A stretch of DNA of 64,000 nt, from assembly GCA_031548545.1 (NCBI GenBank), contig JAVBQY010000001.1, positions 1 to 64,000 on the forward strand, given 5' to 3'. The notes beneath the pieces were generated by a model. That model did not search any database and was not told the origin of the DNA. It saw only the letters and a program-made list of their open reading frames with translations. Origin of the DNA: UBA932 sp031548545 (lineage in GTDB: Bacteria; Bacteroidota; Bacteroidia; Bacteroidales; UBA932). The number at the start of each line of letters is the position of its first letter. Within the stretch, counting starts at the first letter, position 1. This document shows, piece by piece, positions 1-8,856 of the stretch. The translations under genes were made by a program, and so were the position numbers.

Positions 1-83
1 CCACCCTGCGGCGCATGCCGCATTCCGTAACAACAGTAACAAGAAGTGTTTGAGAGAAAGCAGCTCCTTAAGCAACAGACAAT

Positions 84-422
84 AAAAACCCCTGCCGCAA
101 AATAATTTTGCAGCAATAACATTTACGCTTTAAATGGTTGAATATTTAAATGGTACTTGTAGTGCGGACCTTTTTTAGTTTAATCAGACTCAGAGGTATT
201 AGGAAACCTGTAATATTTGAATAAACCAGGCCCACACCATTTTTGACGATCTATGATTGAAAGGAAAATCCCACTTCCAAAGAAGCATAAAAAAGGGGTG
301 GGCGCCGGCTTTATTTTCTCTATATTACAGAAAGTTCCTAATTTTCTAAGTCGAGTAATGAAAGCCAACGCCAAATTATCACTTGCGTGATAAAATAGGG
401 TAGAAGTAAAGAACGTCTTATA
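84..422 (-). ncRNA. Putative structured RNA, copy 1
   Basis: Read on the minus strand, a TAAATTTG box (436-429) is followed by about 340 nt ending in a perfect 10-bp stem (115-106 with 102-93, loop UUA), then GGGG and TTTTT (88-84), as in an intrinsic terminator. Internal hairpins include UAUCAC-GCAA-GUGAUA (392-377, a GNRA loop), CUUC/GAAG (285-274) and AGGU/ACCU (209-194). The last is enclosed by a 9-bp stem between 237-229 and 170-162. Compared with copy 2 the stems keep pairing although bases differ, which supports selection on RNA structure. I do not recognise the family. A short frame starting MVWAW lies at 240-199 but ends at a different length in copy 2. The transcription start is inferred. 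Confidence 0.6.
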
Positions 423-428
423 TAAATG

Positions 429-436
429 CAAATTTA
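429..436 (-). promoter_or_regulatory. -7 box of structured RNA copy 1
   Basis: TAAATTTG on the minus strand matches the Bacteroidota TAnnTTTG element and is kept exactly in copy 2 (53061-53054). It lies at the boundary of the homologous block. No TTG is seen 19-21 bases upstream. Confidence 0.5.
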
Positions 437-497
437 GAATAAATATCACAGGAGGCGAAACGCTTTCCGTTAATTATACTAAAATACCACAAGTAGG

Positions 498-1283
498 TTA
501 AAGCATCTCCGCCAATTTGTCGCGCAGTTCATTAGGACCGCTCAGGCTAATGATCTTGCCGTGCTCGGCCATAGAGATCTTGCCGGTTTCTTCCGAAACA
601 ATAATCACCATTACATCGGAGTGTTCGCTGGCGCCTATGGCGGCGCGGTGGCGCATACCATAGCCGGCGGGCAGGTTAGGGTTCTCGGTAATGGGCAGGG
701 TGCAACGGGCCGCTTTGATCCGGTTGTTTTCTATAATCAGGGCGCCGTCATGCAAGGGCGAATTTTTGAAGAAAATATTTTCGAGCAGGCGACTGCACAG
801 TTGGGCGTCAATCGTATCACCTGTTTCGGCATACATATCCAATGAAGACTGGCGGGTAATCAGGATCAAGGCGCCACAACTGCGTTCCGACATATTGCGG
901 CAGGCCCGGGTAAGGGCGTCGATATCCAACACGACAGGGCTTTTGCGCACATGAAACAGGGTGCGCCAAAAGACACCGCGCCAACCGCTGGTATCAAAAT
1001 AGCGCGTGCTCAAATGCAAGAGGAAGCGACGAATCTCCGGCTGAAAGACGATAAATATAGCCAGCACCCCTACGCCCAATACCTGGCCGAGGATAGTGCT
1101 CAGTAATTCCATATTCAGGATGCGTACTACAAACCAGAAAATATAGAGCACTACGATACTGAAAAATATACGAATCGCCGCCGAACCCCGCATCAACTTA
1201 TAAACCTGGTAAATCAAAAAGGCAACCAGGAAAATATCCAGAATGTCGGTAACGGTAATATTGATAAAACTAAACATTGTCAT
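498..1283 (-). CDS. cdaA: Diadenylate cyclase CdaA
   Basis: Membrane-bound DAC-family cyclase that condenses two ATP into cyclic di-AMP, which in other bacteria controls potassium and osmotic balance and wall homeostasis. The 261-residue protein has three hydrophobic segments (about 10-30, 38-58, 62-82), then the DisA_N domain with the catalytic DGA (179-181) and RHR (211-213) signatures intact. Length and layout match CdaA rather than DisA. The start could be 1283 or the methionine two codons on (1277); a TACCTTTG box at 1304-1297 allows both. folP lies upstream on the same strand, with 37 bases between them that contain this promoter. A trkA gene, whose RCK_C domain type can bind c-di-AMP, lies 37 kb away. 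Confidence 0.95.
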   Translation of the reverse strand: MTMFSFINITVTDILDIFLVAFLIYQVYKLMRGSAAIRIFFSIVVLYIFWFVVRILNMELLSTILGQVLGVGVLAIFIVFQPEIRRFLLHLSTRYFDTSGWRGVFWRTLFHVRKSPVVLDIDALTRACRNMSERSCGALILITRQSSLDMYAETGDTIDAQLCSRLLENIFFKNSPLHDGALIIENNRIKAARCTLPITENPNLPAGYGMRHRAAIGASEHSDVMVIIVSEETGKISMAEHGKIISLSGPNELRDKLAEML

Positions 1284-1296
1284 GAATTATAAGTTG

Positions 1297-1304
1297 CAAA
1301 GGTA
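1297..1304 (-). promoter_or_regulatory. cdaA -7 box
   Basis: TACCTTTG on the minus strand, 13 bases before the cdaA ATG, fits TAnnTTTG and predicts a very short leader of about 8-14 nt. No clear -33 element is seen. Confidence 0.5.
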
Positions 1305-1320
1305 CGATTTTCCGCCCAGA

Positions 1321-2166
1321 TCAGCAAGTTTTAAGCAGTTTCATCAGCCGGATCATTTGCATGGCTTCGGCCACATCATGCACACGCAAGATAGAGGCTC
1401 CATGTAACAGGGCTTGCAAGTGCAAGGCCGAGGTCGCCGGCAGGGCGCGGGCAGGGTCTATAGCCAGCGGCTTCCAGATCATACCTTTGCGGGAAATGCC
1501 GACCAGCAGCGGCACGCCGAGTGTTTGGAAGGCCTCCAGGTGATTGAACAGGTGGTAATTTTGCTCCAGGGTTTTGGCAAAACCAAAGCCGGGATCCAGA
1601 ATTACCTGACGGACGCCCGCCACACGAAATTCCGTAAGCCGTTTACGCAGATAGGCAAGCACGTCTTCAAGCACGTCATCATAGTCTGTCAGCTGCTGCA
1701 TGGTGGCCGGCGTACCGCGCATGTGCATGGCCACATAGGGCAGATCCAACTCCGCCACCAAGGGTACCATCTGTTCATCGGCCGCACCGGCGGTAACATC
1801 ATTGACCATGAAGGGGCCGTAGTGTTCGTAGAGATACCGGACAATACCTGAGCGGAAAGTATCTACGGAAAGAATGAGTTGCGGAAAATTACGGTGAATG
1901 GCGCCAAAGGCCGTCTCCAGGCGTTGCCGTTCCTCCTGCTCGCTCACTTCGGTGGCGCCCGGACGGGTGGAATAGGCGCCTAAATCAACCACATCTACCC
2001 CATCAAGCACCATTTGCTCAACGGTTTCCAGCACATCACAGGCTGAAGTGTGACGGCTGCCGGCATAGAACGAGTCGGGGGTAATGTTCACAATGCCCAT
2101 CACACGGGGCACCGACAGGGATAGCCGGCGTTGCCCGCAAAGCAAAGTTAAAGAAGTTGTCGACAT
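1321..2166 (-). CDS. folP: Dihydropteroate synthase
   Basis: Joins 6-hydroxymethyl-7,8-dihydropterin diphosphate with p-aminobenzoate in folate synthesis; the target of sulfonamides. The 281-residue TIM barrel shows the expected family blocks in order: VMGIVNITPDSF near the N-terminus, DLGAYSTRPGA (pterin/pABA loop), VNDVTAG, MHMRGTPATMQ, the LDPGFGF block and VGISRKGMI near the C-terminus. Length is normal. The start at 2166 leaves about 20 residues before the first strand. It lies divergent from tmk with 76 bases between the two starts, and upstream of cdaA on the same strand, an arrangement also found in other Bacteroidota. Confidence 0.96.
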   Translation of the reverse strand: MSTTSLTLLCGQRRLSLSVPRVMGIVNITPDSFYAGSRHTSACDVLETVEQMVLDGVDVVDLGAYSTRPGATEVSEQEERQRLETAFGAIHRNFPQLILSVDTFRSGIVRYLYEHYGPFMVNDVTAGAADEQMVPLVAELDLPYVAMHMRGTPATMQQLTDYDDVLEDVLAYLRKRLTEFRVAGVRQVILDPGFGFAKTLEQNYHLFNHLEAFQTLGVPLLVGISRKGMIWKPLAIDPARALPATSALHLQALLHGASILRVHDVAEAMQMIRLMKLLKTC

Positions 2167-2211
2167 AAGAAATGCGCTTTGGAATGAATGTGCAAGTTCG
2201 CATTTTTTTTG

Positions 2212-2219
2212 TAACTTTG
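2212..2219 (+). promoter_or_regulatory. tmk -7 box
   Basis: TAACTTTG matches TAnnTTTG, 23 bases before the tmk ATG at 2243. It excludes the longer in-frame start at 2084. No TTG is found at the usual 19-21 bases upstream. Confidence 0.5.
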
Positions 2220-2242
2220 TTCTTCATAGTCATTTTTTTTAT

Positions 2243-2929
2243 ATGTTTATTGTACTCGAAGGTCTTGACGGCGCAGGTAAGTCAACCCAACTAAGAAAGT
2301 TGCAAAATTTATTGGCCAACCACCGCATCCAATCGGAATTTTTACATTTTCCGCGTTTTGACGCCCCTGTATATGGGGAGCTGATTGCTAAATTTTTACG
2401 GGGAGACCTGGGAGACATCAATAACGTAAATCCTTATGTGGTAGGCTTGTTGTATGCCGGAGACCGGAATGATGCGGCCGGGATGATCCGCCAATGGCTC
2501 GAACAGGGAAAATGCGTGTTGATAGACCGTTATGTCTATTCCAATATCGCTTACCAATGCGCCAAATTACCGGAGACAGAACGCAACAGTCTGCGTGAGT
2601 GGATACTGAAGATGGAGTATGATTACTTCGGCATCCCCCGCCCCGACCTGACCCTGTTCCTTGACGTCCCCCTGCAGCATGTGGAAAAAAAATTATGCGA
2701 GGAGCGCAAAGGCGAAGACCGCAGTTACCTGCAAGGCAAACAGGATATCCACGAGGCCAGCATCAGCCTGCAGGAACAGGTCCGCAATGTGTACCTGGAA
2801 CAATCACCGTTAGATCCTGCTTTCCACGTTATCCCCTGCGGAGACGAACAGCAGCGTATGCTCCCCCCCGATCTGATTTTTGAAAAAATAAGAACAATCC
2901 TTAACGTTCAATTCTCAACACTCCATTAA
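2243..2929 (+). CDS. tmk: Thymidylate kinase
   Basis: Phosphorylates dTMP to dTDP for DNA synthesis. The 228-residue protein opens with the P-loop GLDGAGKST (7-15), followed by the DR(Y/F) motif in DRYVYSNIAYQ and a strand LFLDV, as in the family; it is slightly longer than the typical 205-215. An in-frame extension back to 2084 overlaps folP and lies upstream of the predicted promoter, so the ATG at 2243, where homology to Tmk begins, is chosen. It is followed after one base by the DoxX-like gene and then murB, so the three are probably co-transcribed. Confidence 0.95.
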   Translation: MFIVLEGLDGAGKSTQLRKLQNLLANHRIQSEFLHFPRFDAPVYGELIAKFLRGDLGDINNVNPYVVGLLYAGDRNDAAGMIRQWLEQGKCVLIDRYVYSNIAYQCAKLPETERNSLREWILKMEYDYFGIPRPDLTLFLDVPLQHVEKKLCEERKGEDRSYLQGKQDIHEASISLQEQVRNVYLEQSPLDPAFHVIPCGDEQQRMLPPDLIFEKIRTILNVQFSTLH

Positions 2930-2930
2930 C

Positions 2931-4205
2931 ATGAAGTTTCTGCGTCTATTCAGCCGTGTACTACCCGGCCTGTTGTTCATCTTCTCGGGCTATGTAAAAG
3001 CCATTGACCCCATCGGTTCACAACTCATCTTTACAGCCGATTTCCAGGCCTTTCACCTGGATTTTCTGACACCACTGGCTATGGAGTTCGGCGTCTTACT
3101 CTCGGCTGCAGAACTGGTATTAGGCGTATGCCTGCTCCTTGGACTGCGTATGGTGGTTACCGCCTGGGCCAGCATACTGTTTATGGCTTTTATGACCGGA
3201 CTCACCCTGATATTGGCCGTGTACAATCCGGTAACGGATTGCGGCTGCTTCGGCGAAGCCATCAAACTAAGCAATTGGGACACGTTCTATAAAAATGTGG
3301 CCATTGATATTTTTGTGGTTATTATATTCCTGCAACGCAAAAAATACCAACCGTTATCTACCGCCCGCAACGAGTGGATCACGGCCGGGGTATTCAGCCT
3401 GCTGGCCCTGCTGCTTTCGGTATACAGTTACCGCCACTTGCCCCTGATTGATTTCCTGCCCTATAAGGTAGGGGTAAATATCCAGCAGGCCATGGAAATA
3501 CCGGAAGGCGCCGCAGCAGATGAATATGAAACCATCCTGATCTATGAAAAAGCCGGCGAAGGCCGCCAATCCTTCGACCTGTCCAACTATCCGAAAGACA
3601 GCAGCTGGACCTTCGTTGAATCCGTAAATATCCTAAAGAAAAAAGGCTATCAGCCACCCATCGTCGACTTTACCATCAACTCACCGTACCTGGGCTATAT
3701 CACCGACTCCATATTGAACCTGCCGGGTTATTTGTTTATTGTGACCCTGCCCCATGTCGAAGAAGCAGCGCTGAGCCATGTGGAGGCCATTAACCGGATC
3801 AATGATTATGTGTTGACGCATGAGCAGCTGAATCTGATCGGCCTGTCGGGATCTGATGAGGAGCATGTCGAAGCCTTCATGCAGCAAAGCGGCGGGATGT
3901 ATCCGGTGTACATTACAGATGAAAAACCGCTGAAAAGTATGGTACGCTCCAATCCCGGGCTCCTATTACTTCACAACGGCACCATTATTGCCAAATGGAG
4001 CCATTTTGACATTCCGGAGATAGCCGAACTGGAAAACAAGTACTTAAAAGAAGTTCCGGAACAACTCATTGCCGAGCACCAGACCTTCCAGAAACTCACG
4101 TCCGAATTGCTTGTGGTCATCCTCTTTGTTGTCTTGATCATGTTGTCTTACTGTTTCCGTAAATACAAGAAAAACGATGTTGATACAGAAACATTATCCG
4201 CTTAA
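2931..4205 (+). CDS. BT_3928-like DoxX/MauE membrane protein
   Basis: A 424-residue membrane protein. The N-terminal 150 residues hold four hydrophobic helices typical of the DoxX/MauE family, with a DCGCFG motif near residue 103 that recalls MauE-like partners of disulfide chemistry. A fifth helix follows near 155-170. The next 210 residues are probably periplasmic, and a last helix (about 390-412) ends in a short basic tail. The middle part looks thioredoxin-fold-like but has no CxxC, so a redox role is not shown. The resemblance is to the BT_3928 family of Bacteroidetes. It lies between tmk and murB, overlapping murB by 29 bases. Function unknown. Confidence 0.75.
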   Translation: MKFLRLFSRVLPGLLFIFSGYVKAIDPIGSQLIFTADFQAFHLDFLTPLAMEFGVLLSAAELVLGVCLLLGLRMVVTAWASILFMAFMTGLTLILAVYNPVTDCGCFGEAIKLSNWDTFYKNVAIDIFVVIIFLQRKKYQPLSTARNEWITAGVFSLLALLLSVYSYRHLPLIDFLPYKVGVNIQQAMEIPEGAAADEYETILIYEKAGEGRQSFDLSNYPKDSSWTFVESVNILKKKGYQPPIVDFTINSPYLGYITDSILNLPGYLFIVTLPHVEEAALSHVEAINRINDYVLTHEQLNLIGLSGSDEEHVEAFMQQSGGMYPVYITDEKPLKSMVRSNPGLLLLHNGTIIAKWSHFDIPEIAELENKYLKEVPEQLIAEHQTFQKLTSELLVVILFVVLIMLSYCFRKYKKNDVDTETLSA

Positions 4206-5187
4206 ACCGCATAACACCTTCGGATTCGACGTCAAAGCGCTGTATTATGCTGCACCGGCAAACATTGAAGAACTGAAGGAGTTGCTGGCCGACCCGGCAT
4301 ACAACAACCTCCCGCGGCTCATTCTGGGGGGCGGAAGCAACCTGTTGCTGCGTGGTGATGTCGAAGGCCTGGTCATCCACCCTCAATCAGGAGAAATAAA
4401 CGTCTCCTTTGAAGACAATGAGCACGTGTACGTAGAAGCCGGCGCAGGGGTAATCTGGGACGACCTGGTCGCCTACTGCGTAAAAAACAATTGGGGAGGG
4501 CTCGAAAACCTGAGCGGTATCCCCGGCAACGTAGGCGCCGCACCCGTACAAAACATAGGGGCTTACGGCGTAGAGGTCAAAGACTGCATAGCCTCCGTGG
4601 AAGCGCTTGAGATCGATAGCCTGGAAACACGCCGCTTCACAACCGAAGCATGCGGGTTCGGCTATCGTAACAGCATTTTCAAACAAGACTGGAAAAACAA
4701 GTTGATCATCACCCGGGTACGCTTCAGGCTCGACCGGATTCCCCGGTTAAAAACCCACTACGGCAGCATCGCCCAGCTTATGCAGACGCAGCCGGACGCA
4801 GGGATACAGCAGGTACGAGAGGCTGTGCTGCAAATCCGCAGAGAAAAACTCCCCGACCCGGCCGTGACCGGCAATGCCGGCAGCTTCTTCAAAAATCCGA
4901 CGGTTAGTCCTGAGAAAGCAGCGGAGTTGCAGGCGATGGCGCCACGGCTCATGACTTATCCGGCAGAAGACAATCAGGTAAAAATTCCCGCCGGATGGCT
5001 CATTGAACAGGCCGGATGGAAGGGGAAACGCATAGGCAATGTAGGGGTACACAACGCACAGGCGCTGGTATTGGTAAATTACGGCAATGGCTCCGGCAAT
5101 GAAGTCCTACAACTTGCCGAAGCCATTCAACAGTCCGTAGCCGAAAAATTCGGTATCCGGTTAGAAATGGAAGTGAACGTAGTGTAA
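4177..5187 (+). CDS. murB: UDP-N-acetylenolpyruvoylglucosamine reductase
   Basis: FAD/NADPH enzyme reducing UDP-GlcNAc-enolpyruvate to UDP-MurNAc, the second committed step of peptidoglycan synthesis. The 336 residues and motif set (GGGSNLLL; GIPGNVGAAPVQNIGAYG; YRNSIFK; NAGSFFKNP with the catalytic Ser; AGWLIEQAGWKG) match type I, E. coli-like MurB. The start overlaps the end of the preceding gene by 29 bases, suggesting translational coupling. It converges on ftsZ with six bases between the stops, so no room remains for a separate terminator. It supplies the precursor used by the Mur ligases in the adjacent dcw cluster. Confidence 0.96.
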   Translation: MLIQKHYPLKPHNTFGFDVKALYYAAPANIEELKELLADPAYNNLPRLILGGGSNLLLRGDVEGLVIHPQSGEINVSFEDNEHVYVEAGAGVIWDDLVAYCVKNNWGGLENLSGIPGNVGAAPVQNIGAYGVEVKDCIASVEALEIDSLETRRFTTEACGFGYRNSIFKQDWKNKLIITRVRFRLDRIPRLKTHYGSIAQLMQTQPDAGIQQVREAVLQIRREKLPDPAVTGNAGSFFKNPTVSPEKAAELQAMAPRLMTYPAEDNQVKIPAGWLIEQAGWKGKRIGNVGVHNAQALVLVNYGNGSGNEVLQLAEAIQQSVAEKFGIRLEMEVNVV

Positions 5188-5193
5188 CAGCGC

Positions 5194-6639
5194 TTAATCC
5201 AGACTCTGGTTCAAATACGCATTGTCCCGTTTTAACTGGTGCCCGCCCGCCACATTCTGTGTGATTTTTGTGGTGGTCAGGGGAACATCATCCGCAGTGT
5301 TTTCCGGGTTGTTTACATATAAATTCCTGCGCAAATAGGCCGGAACATCTTCCAACTTGGTAATATCGTCATTCTTCTCCAGAATCAGGGCAGGCCTGGT
5401 CCGGGGATGCGGAGTAACAGCCGGCGAAGGGGCGGGCGCAGGTGCAGGCGCCACCGTATGTACCGGAGCCGGAGCGGCAACCGGCATACTTACTTGTACG
5501 GGTTCATCATCCACTACAAATACTTTTTTGTTATCCTTGATCTCAAAAGTCTCGTCTGTATTACGGCCGTTCTTCTTTTCCGGCAGATAATCTTCCATGT
5601 CATCCAACAAGGCATCTTTCAGGATGACCCGCTCGCCGGTAGACTGGTGAACGATCATTTCCGGAATGGACTGCACACCGAAACCGGTGGCCACTACCGT
5701 AACATTAATCGCATCACCGAGCGTATTGTCAAACACCACGCCGCGTTTAATAAATTCGGGATCACCACCTGTACGTTCCTGCACCACATCCATGATCTGG
5801 TTGAGTTCCGACATCAATACATTGTCACTGGCGGTAATATTTACCAGTACATTTTTAGCGCCGGAAATATCACTATTGTTCAGCAGCGGCGATGACAAGG
5901 CGGCTTCTACCGCCGCCAGTGCACGCCCCTCGCCGGAGGCCGCTCCGGAACCCATCATGGCCACGCCGCTCTTTTCCATCACCCGGCGCACGTCGGCAAA
6001 ATCGACGTTGATATAACCGTGTCGGGTAATAATTTCGGCAATGCCTTTAGCTGCCGTTGTCAACACATCATCGACCTTGGAGAAGGCTTTGATAATAGGC
6101 AGTTCCCCATGAATTTCGTATAAACGCTGGTTATCAATCACCAGCAAAGAGTCGACATAACGCTGCATCTCATGGATGCCTTCACGGGCGCGGGCCATAA
6201 AATCCCGGCCCTCATCACGGAACGGAAGAGTTACAATACCCACCGTCAACAAGCCAAGGTCATGTGCAATTTTAGCAATCACCGGCGCAGCACCCGTACC
6301 GGTACCACCACCCATTCCGGCAGTAATAAATACCATTTCCGTGTGGTCGCTCAGCAGGTCCTTGATTTCCGTTTCGCTTTCACGGGCGGCCTGTTTTCCC
6401 TGTTCGGGATTACAACCGGCGCCCCGTCCGCGGGTGAGCATAGAGCCCAACTGCACTTTGGTGGGGATAGGACTGGAGAGCAGGGCCTGTCCGTCGGTAT
6501 TACACACGACAAACTCTACGCCTTCTATGCCCATACGGTACATGTTATTTACCGCATTATTTCCGCCGCCGCCCACACCTATTACTTTAATAATGGAACC
6601 TTTTGTGTCCCAGTCCAAGGGTATATAATCATTATTCAT
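5194..6639 (-). CDS. ftsZ: Cell division protein FtsZ
   Basis: Tubulin-like GTPase that forms the division ring. The GTP-binding signature GGGTGTG lies at 110-116 and the T7-loop NVDFAD follows in the catalytic half. The globular domain ends near residue 330. A Pro/Ala-rich linker follows, then a DVPAYLRRN motif (about 431-439) like the conserved C-terminal peptide of Bacteroidota FtsZ. Some 40 further residues come after that motif, giving 481 in total, longer than most FtsZ. It is the last gene of the dcw cluster, 23 bases after ftsA, and converges on murB. Confidence 0.98.
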   Translation of the reverse strand: MNNDYIPLDWDTKGSIIKVIGVGGGGNNAVNNMYRMGIEGVEFVVCNTDGQALLSSPIPTKVQLGSMLTRGRGAGCNPEQGKQAARESETEIKDLLSDHTEMVFITAGMGGGTGTGAAPVIAKIAHDLGLLTVGIVTLPFRDEGRDFMARAREGIHEMQRYVDSLLVIDNQRLYEIHGELPIIKAFSKVDDVLTTAAKGIAEIITRHGYINVDFADVRRVMEKSGVAMMGSGAASGEGRALAAVEAALSSPLLNNSDISGAKNVLVNITASDNVLMSELNQIMDVVQERTGGDPEFIKRGVVFDNTLGDAINVTVVATGFGVQSIPEMIVHQSTGERVILKDALLDDMEDYLPEKKNGRNTDETFEIKDNKKVFVVDDEPVQVSMPVAAPAPVHTVAPAPAPAPSPAVTPHPRTRPALILEKNDDITKLEDVPAYLRRNLYVNNPENTADDVPLTTTKITQNVAGGHQLKRDNAYLNQSLD

Positions 6640-6662
6640 GATAGCAAAATTAAGAGATTATT

Positions 6663-8036
6663 CTAAATACTGTTGTCGGGATCTTTGAAGAAATCGGCGA
6701 AAAATCCTCCTATCTGCCTGCCCTTTGTCGCCTTAGGCTCTTTAACCCGTTTTACAGGTGGAGTAGCGTCGGCCGCTTTAACTCCGGGTGCCACCGTAAC
6801 CGGCTCCAATTCCGGATTTTTTTCCTCCGGCCTTACAACCTGCACAGCAGCCTGTTTAACGTCCAAACGATGGGCGTTTTGCTCGGCCTCTTCTTCATAA
6901 TCAAACCCCTTCATCAATAGGCCCACCGCCGTAGAGAAAGAGCAGCGGTTCACATCTTCACTGGTATCTGTAGTAATAAACAAGGGTTTCCCCCGCCGTA
7001 CATCCAGGCCTGTCTTGTATTTCATATACTCGGGCAGGTGTTCCAGCTGGGCGCCGCCGCCGGTCAGGACAATACCCGCATGCAGTTTATCGGCGTAACC
7101 GGAGCGTTCTACTTCATACATTACCGCCTCTATGATTTCGGCCATGCGGGCTTCAATAATCTGGGCCAGGAGTTTGAAAGAGACTTCACGCGATTCGCGG
7201 CCACAAATACCCGGAATGGTGATGATCTTATTATCCACGGCCAGGTCGCCATAGCACGAACCGTACTGTACTTTCAGTTGTTCGGCCTGACGCGGCAGTA
7301 TACCGCAGCCCTTGCGGATATCTTCGGAGATGATGTTGCCTCCGAAAGGAATTACGGCCGAGTAACGTACGATTTTATCATAATAAATAATCAGGTCGGT
7401 GGTACCGCCTCCGATATCAATCATAGCCACGCCCATTTCCTTTTCCTCATCATGCAACACGGCGCGGGACGAGGCCACCGGTTCCAGCACCAGCTTGGAA
7501 AGATTCAGGCCCATACGCTGAATAGCCCGTTGTGTGTGTTCTGCAGAAGAAGTACGCCCCACCAATACCCGGAAGTTGGCTTCCAGCTTGCGGCCCAGCA
7601 TACCTACCGGATTGATCACGCCCCAGTGGTCATCTACATTATAGCTCTGCGGAATGACATGCAGGATCTCTTCACCCGGTTCAATACGGGTATGGTACAT
7701 ATTATTCTCCAAGGCCTTGATTTCATCCTCGCTGATCTCTTCATGGTAATTGGAACGGATCACATCAAAACGGTTTTCCACACAACGGATATGTTGTCCG
7801 GCAACACCTACATAGACCTCTGAAAACTCTATACCGGTCTGTGTTTTTACTTCTTTGATGGTGGGCTGTACGGCGCTCACCACCTCCTGGATATTCAGCA
7901 CTTCTCCGCGTGTAACGCCCAGCGAAGGCGCTTCGCAATGTGCCACAACGTGAATTTTACCCGACTGCATCTTTTCTCCGATGAGGGTAACAACTTTGGT
8001 GGTGCCAAGATCAATGGCTGCTACATATTTTTTCAT
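6663..8036 (-). CDS. ftsA: Cell division protein FtsA
   Basis: Actin-like ATPase that tethers FtsZ filaments to the membrane and recruits later division proteins. The 457-residue protein begins with the phosphate-1 motif AIDLGTTKV and carries a MIDIGGGTTDL phosphate-2 motif and a TGGGA adenosine motif, with the SHS2/1C insertion in between. A variable Pro/Lys-rich stretch (about 385-435) precedes a C-terminal IGGFFADFFKDP segment that could be the membrane-targeting amphipathic helix. It sits 11 bases downstream of ftsQ and 23 upstream of ftsZ. Confidence 0.97.
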   Translation of the reverse strand: MKKYVAAIDLGTTKVVTLIGEKMQSGKIHVVAHCEAPSLGVTRGEVLNIQEVVSAVQPTIKEVKTQTGIEFSEVYVGVAGQHIRCVENRFDVIRSNYHEEISEDEIKALENNMYHTRIEPGEEILHVIPQSYNVDDHWGVINPVGMLGRKLEANFRVLVGRTSSAEHTQRAIQRMGLNLSKLVLEPVASSRAVLHDEEKEMGVAMIDIGGGTTDLIIYYDKIVRYSAVIPFGGNIISEDIRKGCGILPRQAEQLKVQYGSCYGDLAVDNKIITIPGICGRESREVSFKLLAQIIEARMAEIIEAVMYEVERSGYADKLHAGIVLTGGGAQLEHLPEYMKYKTGLDVRRGKPLFITTDTSEDVNRCSFSTAVGLLMKGFDYEEEAEQNAHRLDVKQAAVQVVRPEEKNPELEPVTVAPGVKAADATPPVKRVKEPKATKGRQIGGFFADFFKDPDNSI

Positions 8037-8047
8037 GATACAATGAT

Positions 8048-8824
8048 TTATTTTTTTACACCTACTACCTGATTACCATAACGCAAATCAATCATGGCGT
8101 AAATCTCAGGTCCGTCTGCCTGACACACTTTCTGATAGAACGCCATTAACTTATTGAATTTATACCTATAATTATCCAGACTGCCCAGGCGGATCAACTG
8201 GTTCCCCACACGGGGCACCATATCTACCAGCGCTGCATCCTGCACGTTCAGCTGGGTAACCTGTGACTGCCAGAAACTATCTTCGTCAAGAAAGAGGGCC
8301 AGGTCATACACCTGCTGCAGGAAAGACTCCGCCGCAGGAATAACACCGCGATAACCGGCCGGAAGAGCAATCGGTACATTACCCGTAACAATAGGAACGA
8401 AAGAGGTATGTACGCCGGAAAGCGGAAATATATAACCGGTCTCATCTATATAAAAACGGTCTTGCGGCGTCTGTACGCGAATAATGGGGCGGCGCTGGTA
8501 AACGTTGATATGCAGTACGCCGTCAATGGAGGTGAAGGCCTCCGTATTTTTAATCACATTACGTTTATTCAGCAATTGTTCAAGCTGGTGCATATCCATC
8601 CGTAACATACGTTCGCCAAGGGTTTTTACCCCTTCCTTTTCTATAATCACCGCCACATCGGCCGGAACGATAAAGCTATTTACCAGGCTATCGCAGATAT
8701 GGATATCCACTTCCGCACAAACCAGATCCTGGTGATGCACGGCCACAAAAGCGCTACTCACTATCAGGTAAGCGACGAGCGCCCCTGTAGTCAGTACCGT
8801 TAATATGATAGCTTTCCAACGCAT
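8048..8824 (-). CDS. ftsQ: Cell division protein FtsQ
   Basis: Bitopic divisome protein that links early and late division proteins. The 258 residues comprise a short cytoplasmic start, one transmembrane helix (about 5-25) and a periplasmic region with weak POTRA/FtsQ character. Sequence conservation in FtsQ is low in Bacteroidota, so the call rests on size, topology and its position between murC and ftsA. The ATG at 8824 lies in a short run of CCAAATCA-type repeats that also encodes the last residues of the preceding gene; 12 bases separate the two. Confidence 0.88.
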   Translation of the reverse strand: MRWKAIILTVLTTGALVAYLIVSSAFVAVHHQDLVCAEVDIHICDSLVNSFIVPADVAVIIEKEGVKTLGERMLRMDMHQLEQLLNKRNVIKNTEAFTSIDGVLHINVYQRRPIIRVQTPQDRFYIDETGYIFPLSGVHTSFVPIVTGNVPIALPAGYRGVIPAAESFLQQVYDLALFLDEDSFWQSQVTQLNVQDAALVDMVPRVGNQLIRLGSLDNYRYKFNKLMAFYQKVCQADGPEIYAMIDLRYGNQVVGVKK

Positions 8825-8856
8825 TTGGTGATTTGGTTATTTGGTGATTTGGGTTT
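8825..8856. repeat. Short tandem repeat between murGC and ftsQ
   Basis: Plus strand reads TTTGGTGA TTTGG TTA TTTGGTGA TTTGG, an imperfect 7-9 bp repeat. It covers the stop codon of the murG-murC gene and the spacer before the ftsQ start. Similar low-complexity spacers occur at other gene junctions in this window. Confidence 0.7.

Larger units (their letters stand above)
27..443 (-). repeat. Dispersed repeat, copy 1
   Basis: This stretch matches 52645-53061 in the same orientation. Positions 61-118 are identical base for base to 52687-52744, and further shared blocks lie around 131-158, 229-240, 301-311 and 400-436. Similarity stops at the -7 box near 436 and near base 27 on the other side. 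It contains the structured RNA described separately. No inverted termini, transposase or target duplication are visible, so this is not recognisably an insertion sequence. The interval 1-497 holds no credible protein gene; a minus-strand frame at 180-449 is not kept in copy 2. Confidence 0.85.

Noticed and set aside
199..240. Short peptide starting MVWAW inside the structured RNA
   Set aside because: The start is present in both copies but the peptides have different lengths (13 and 19 residues) and sequences; the conserved start lies in the 9-bp stem, which accounts for it.
180..449. 89-residue minus-strand reading frame in the repeat
   Set aside because: The frame is not kept in copy 2, where stops and indels interrupt it, while RNA stems are kept.
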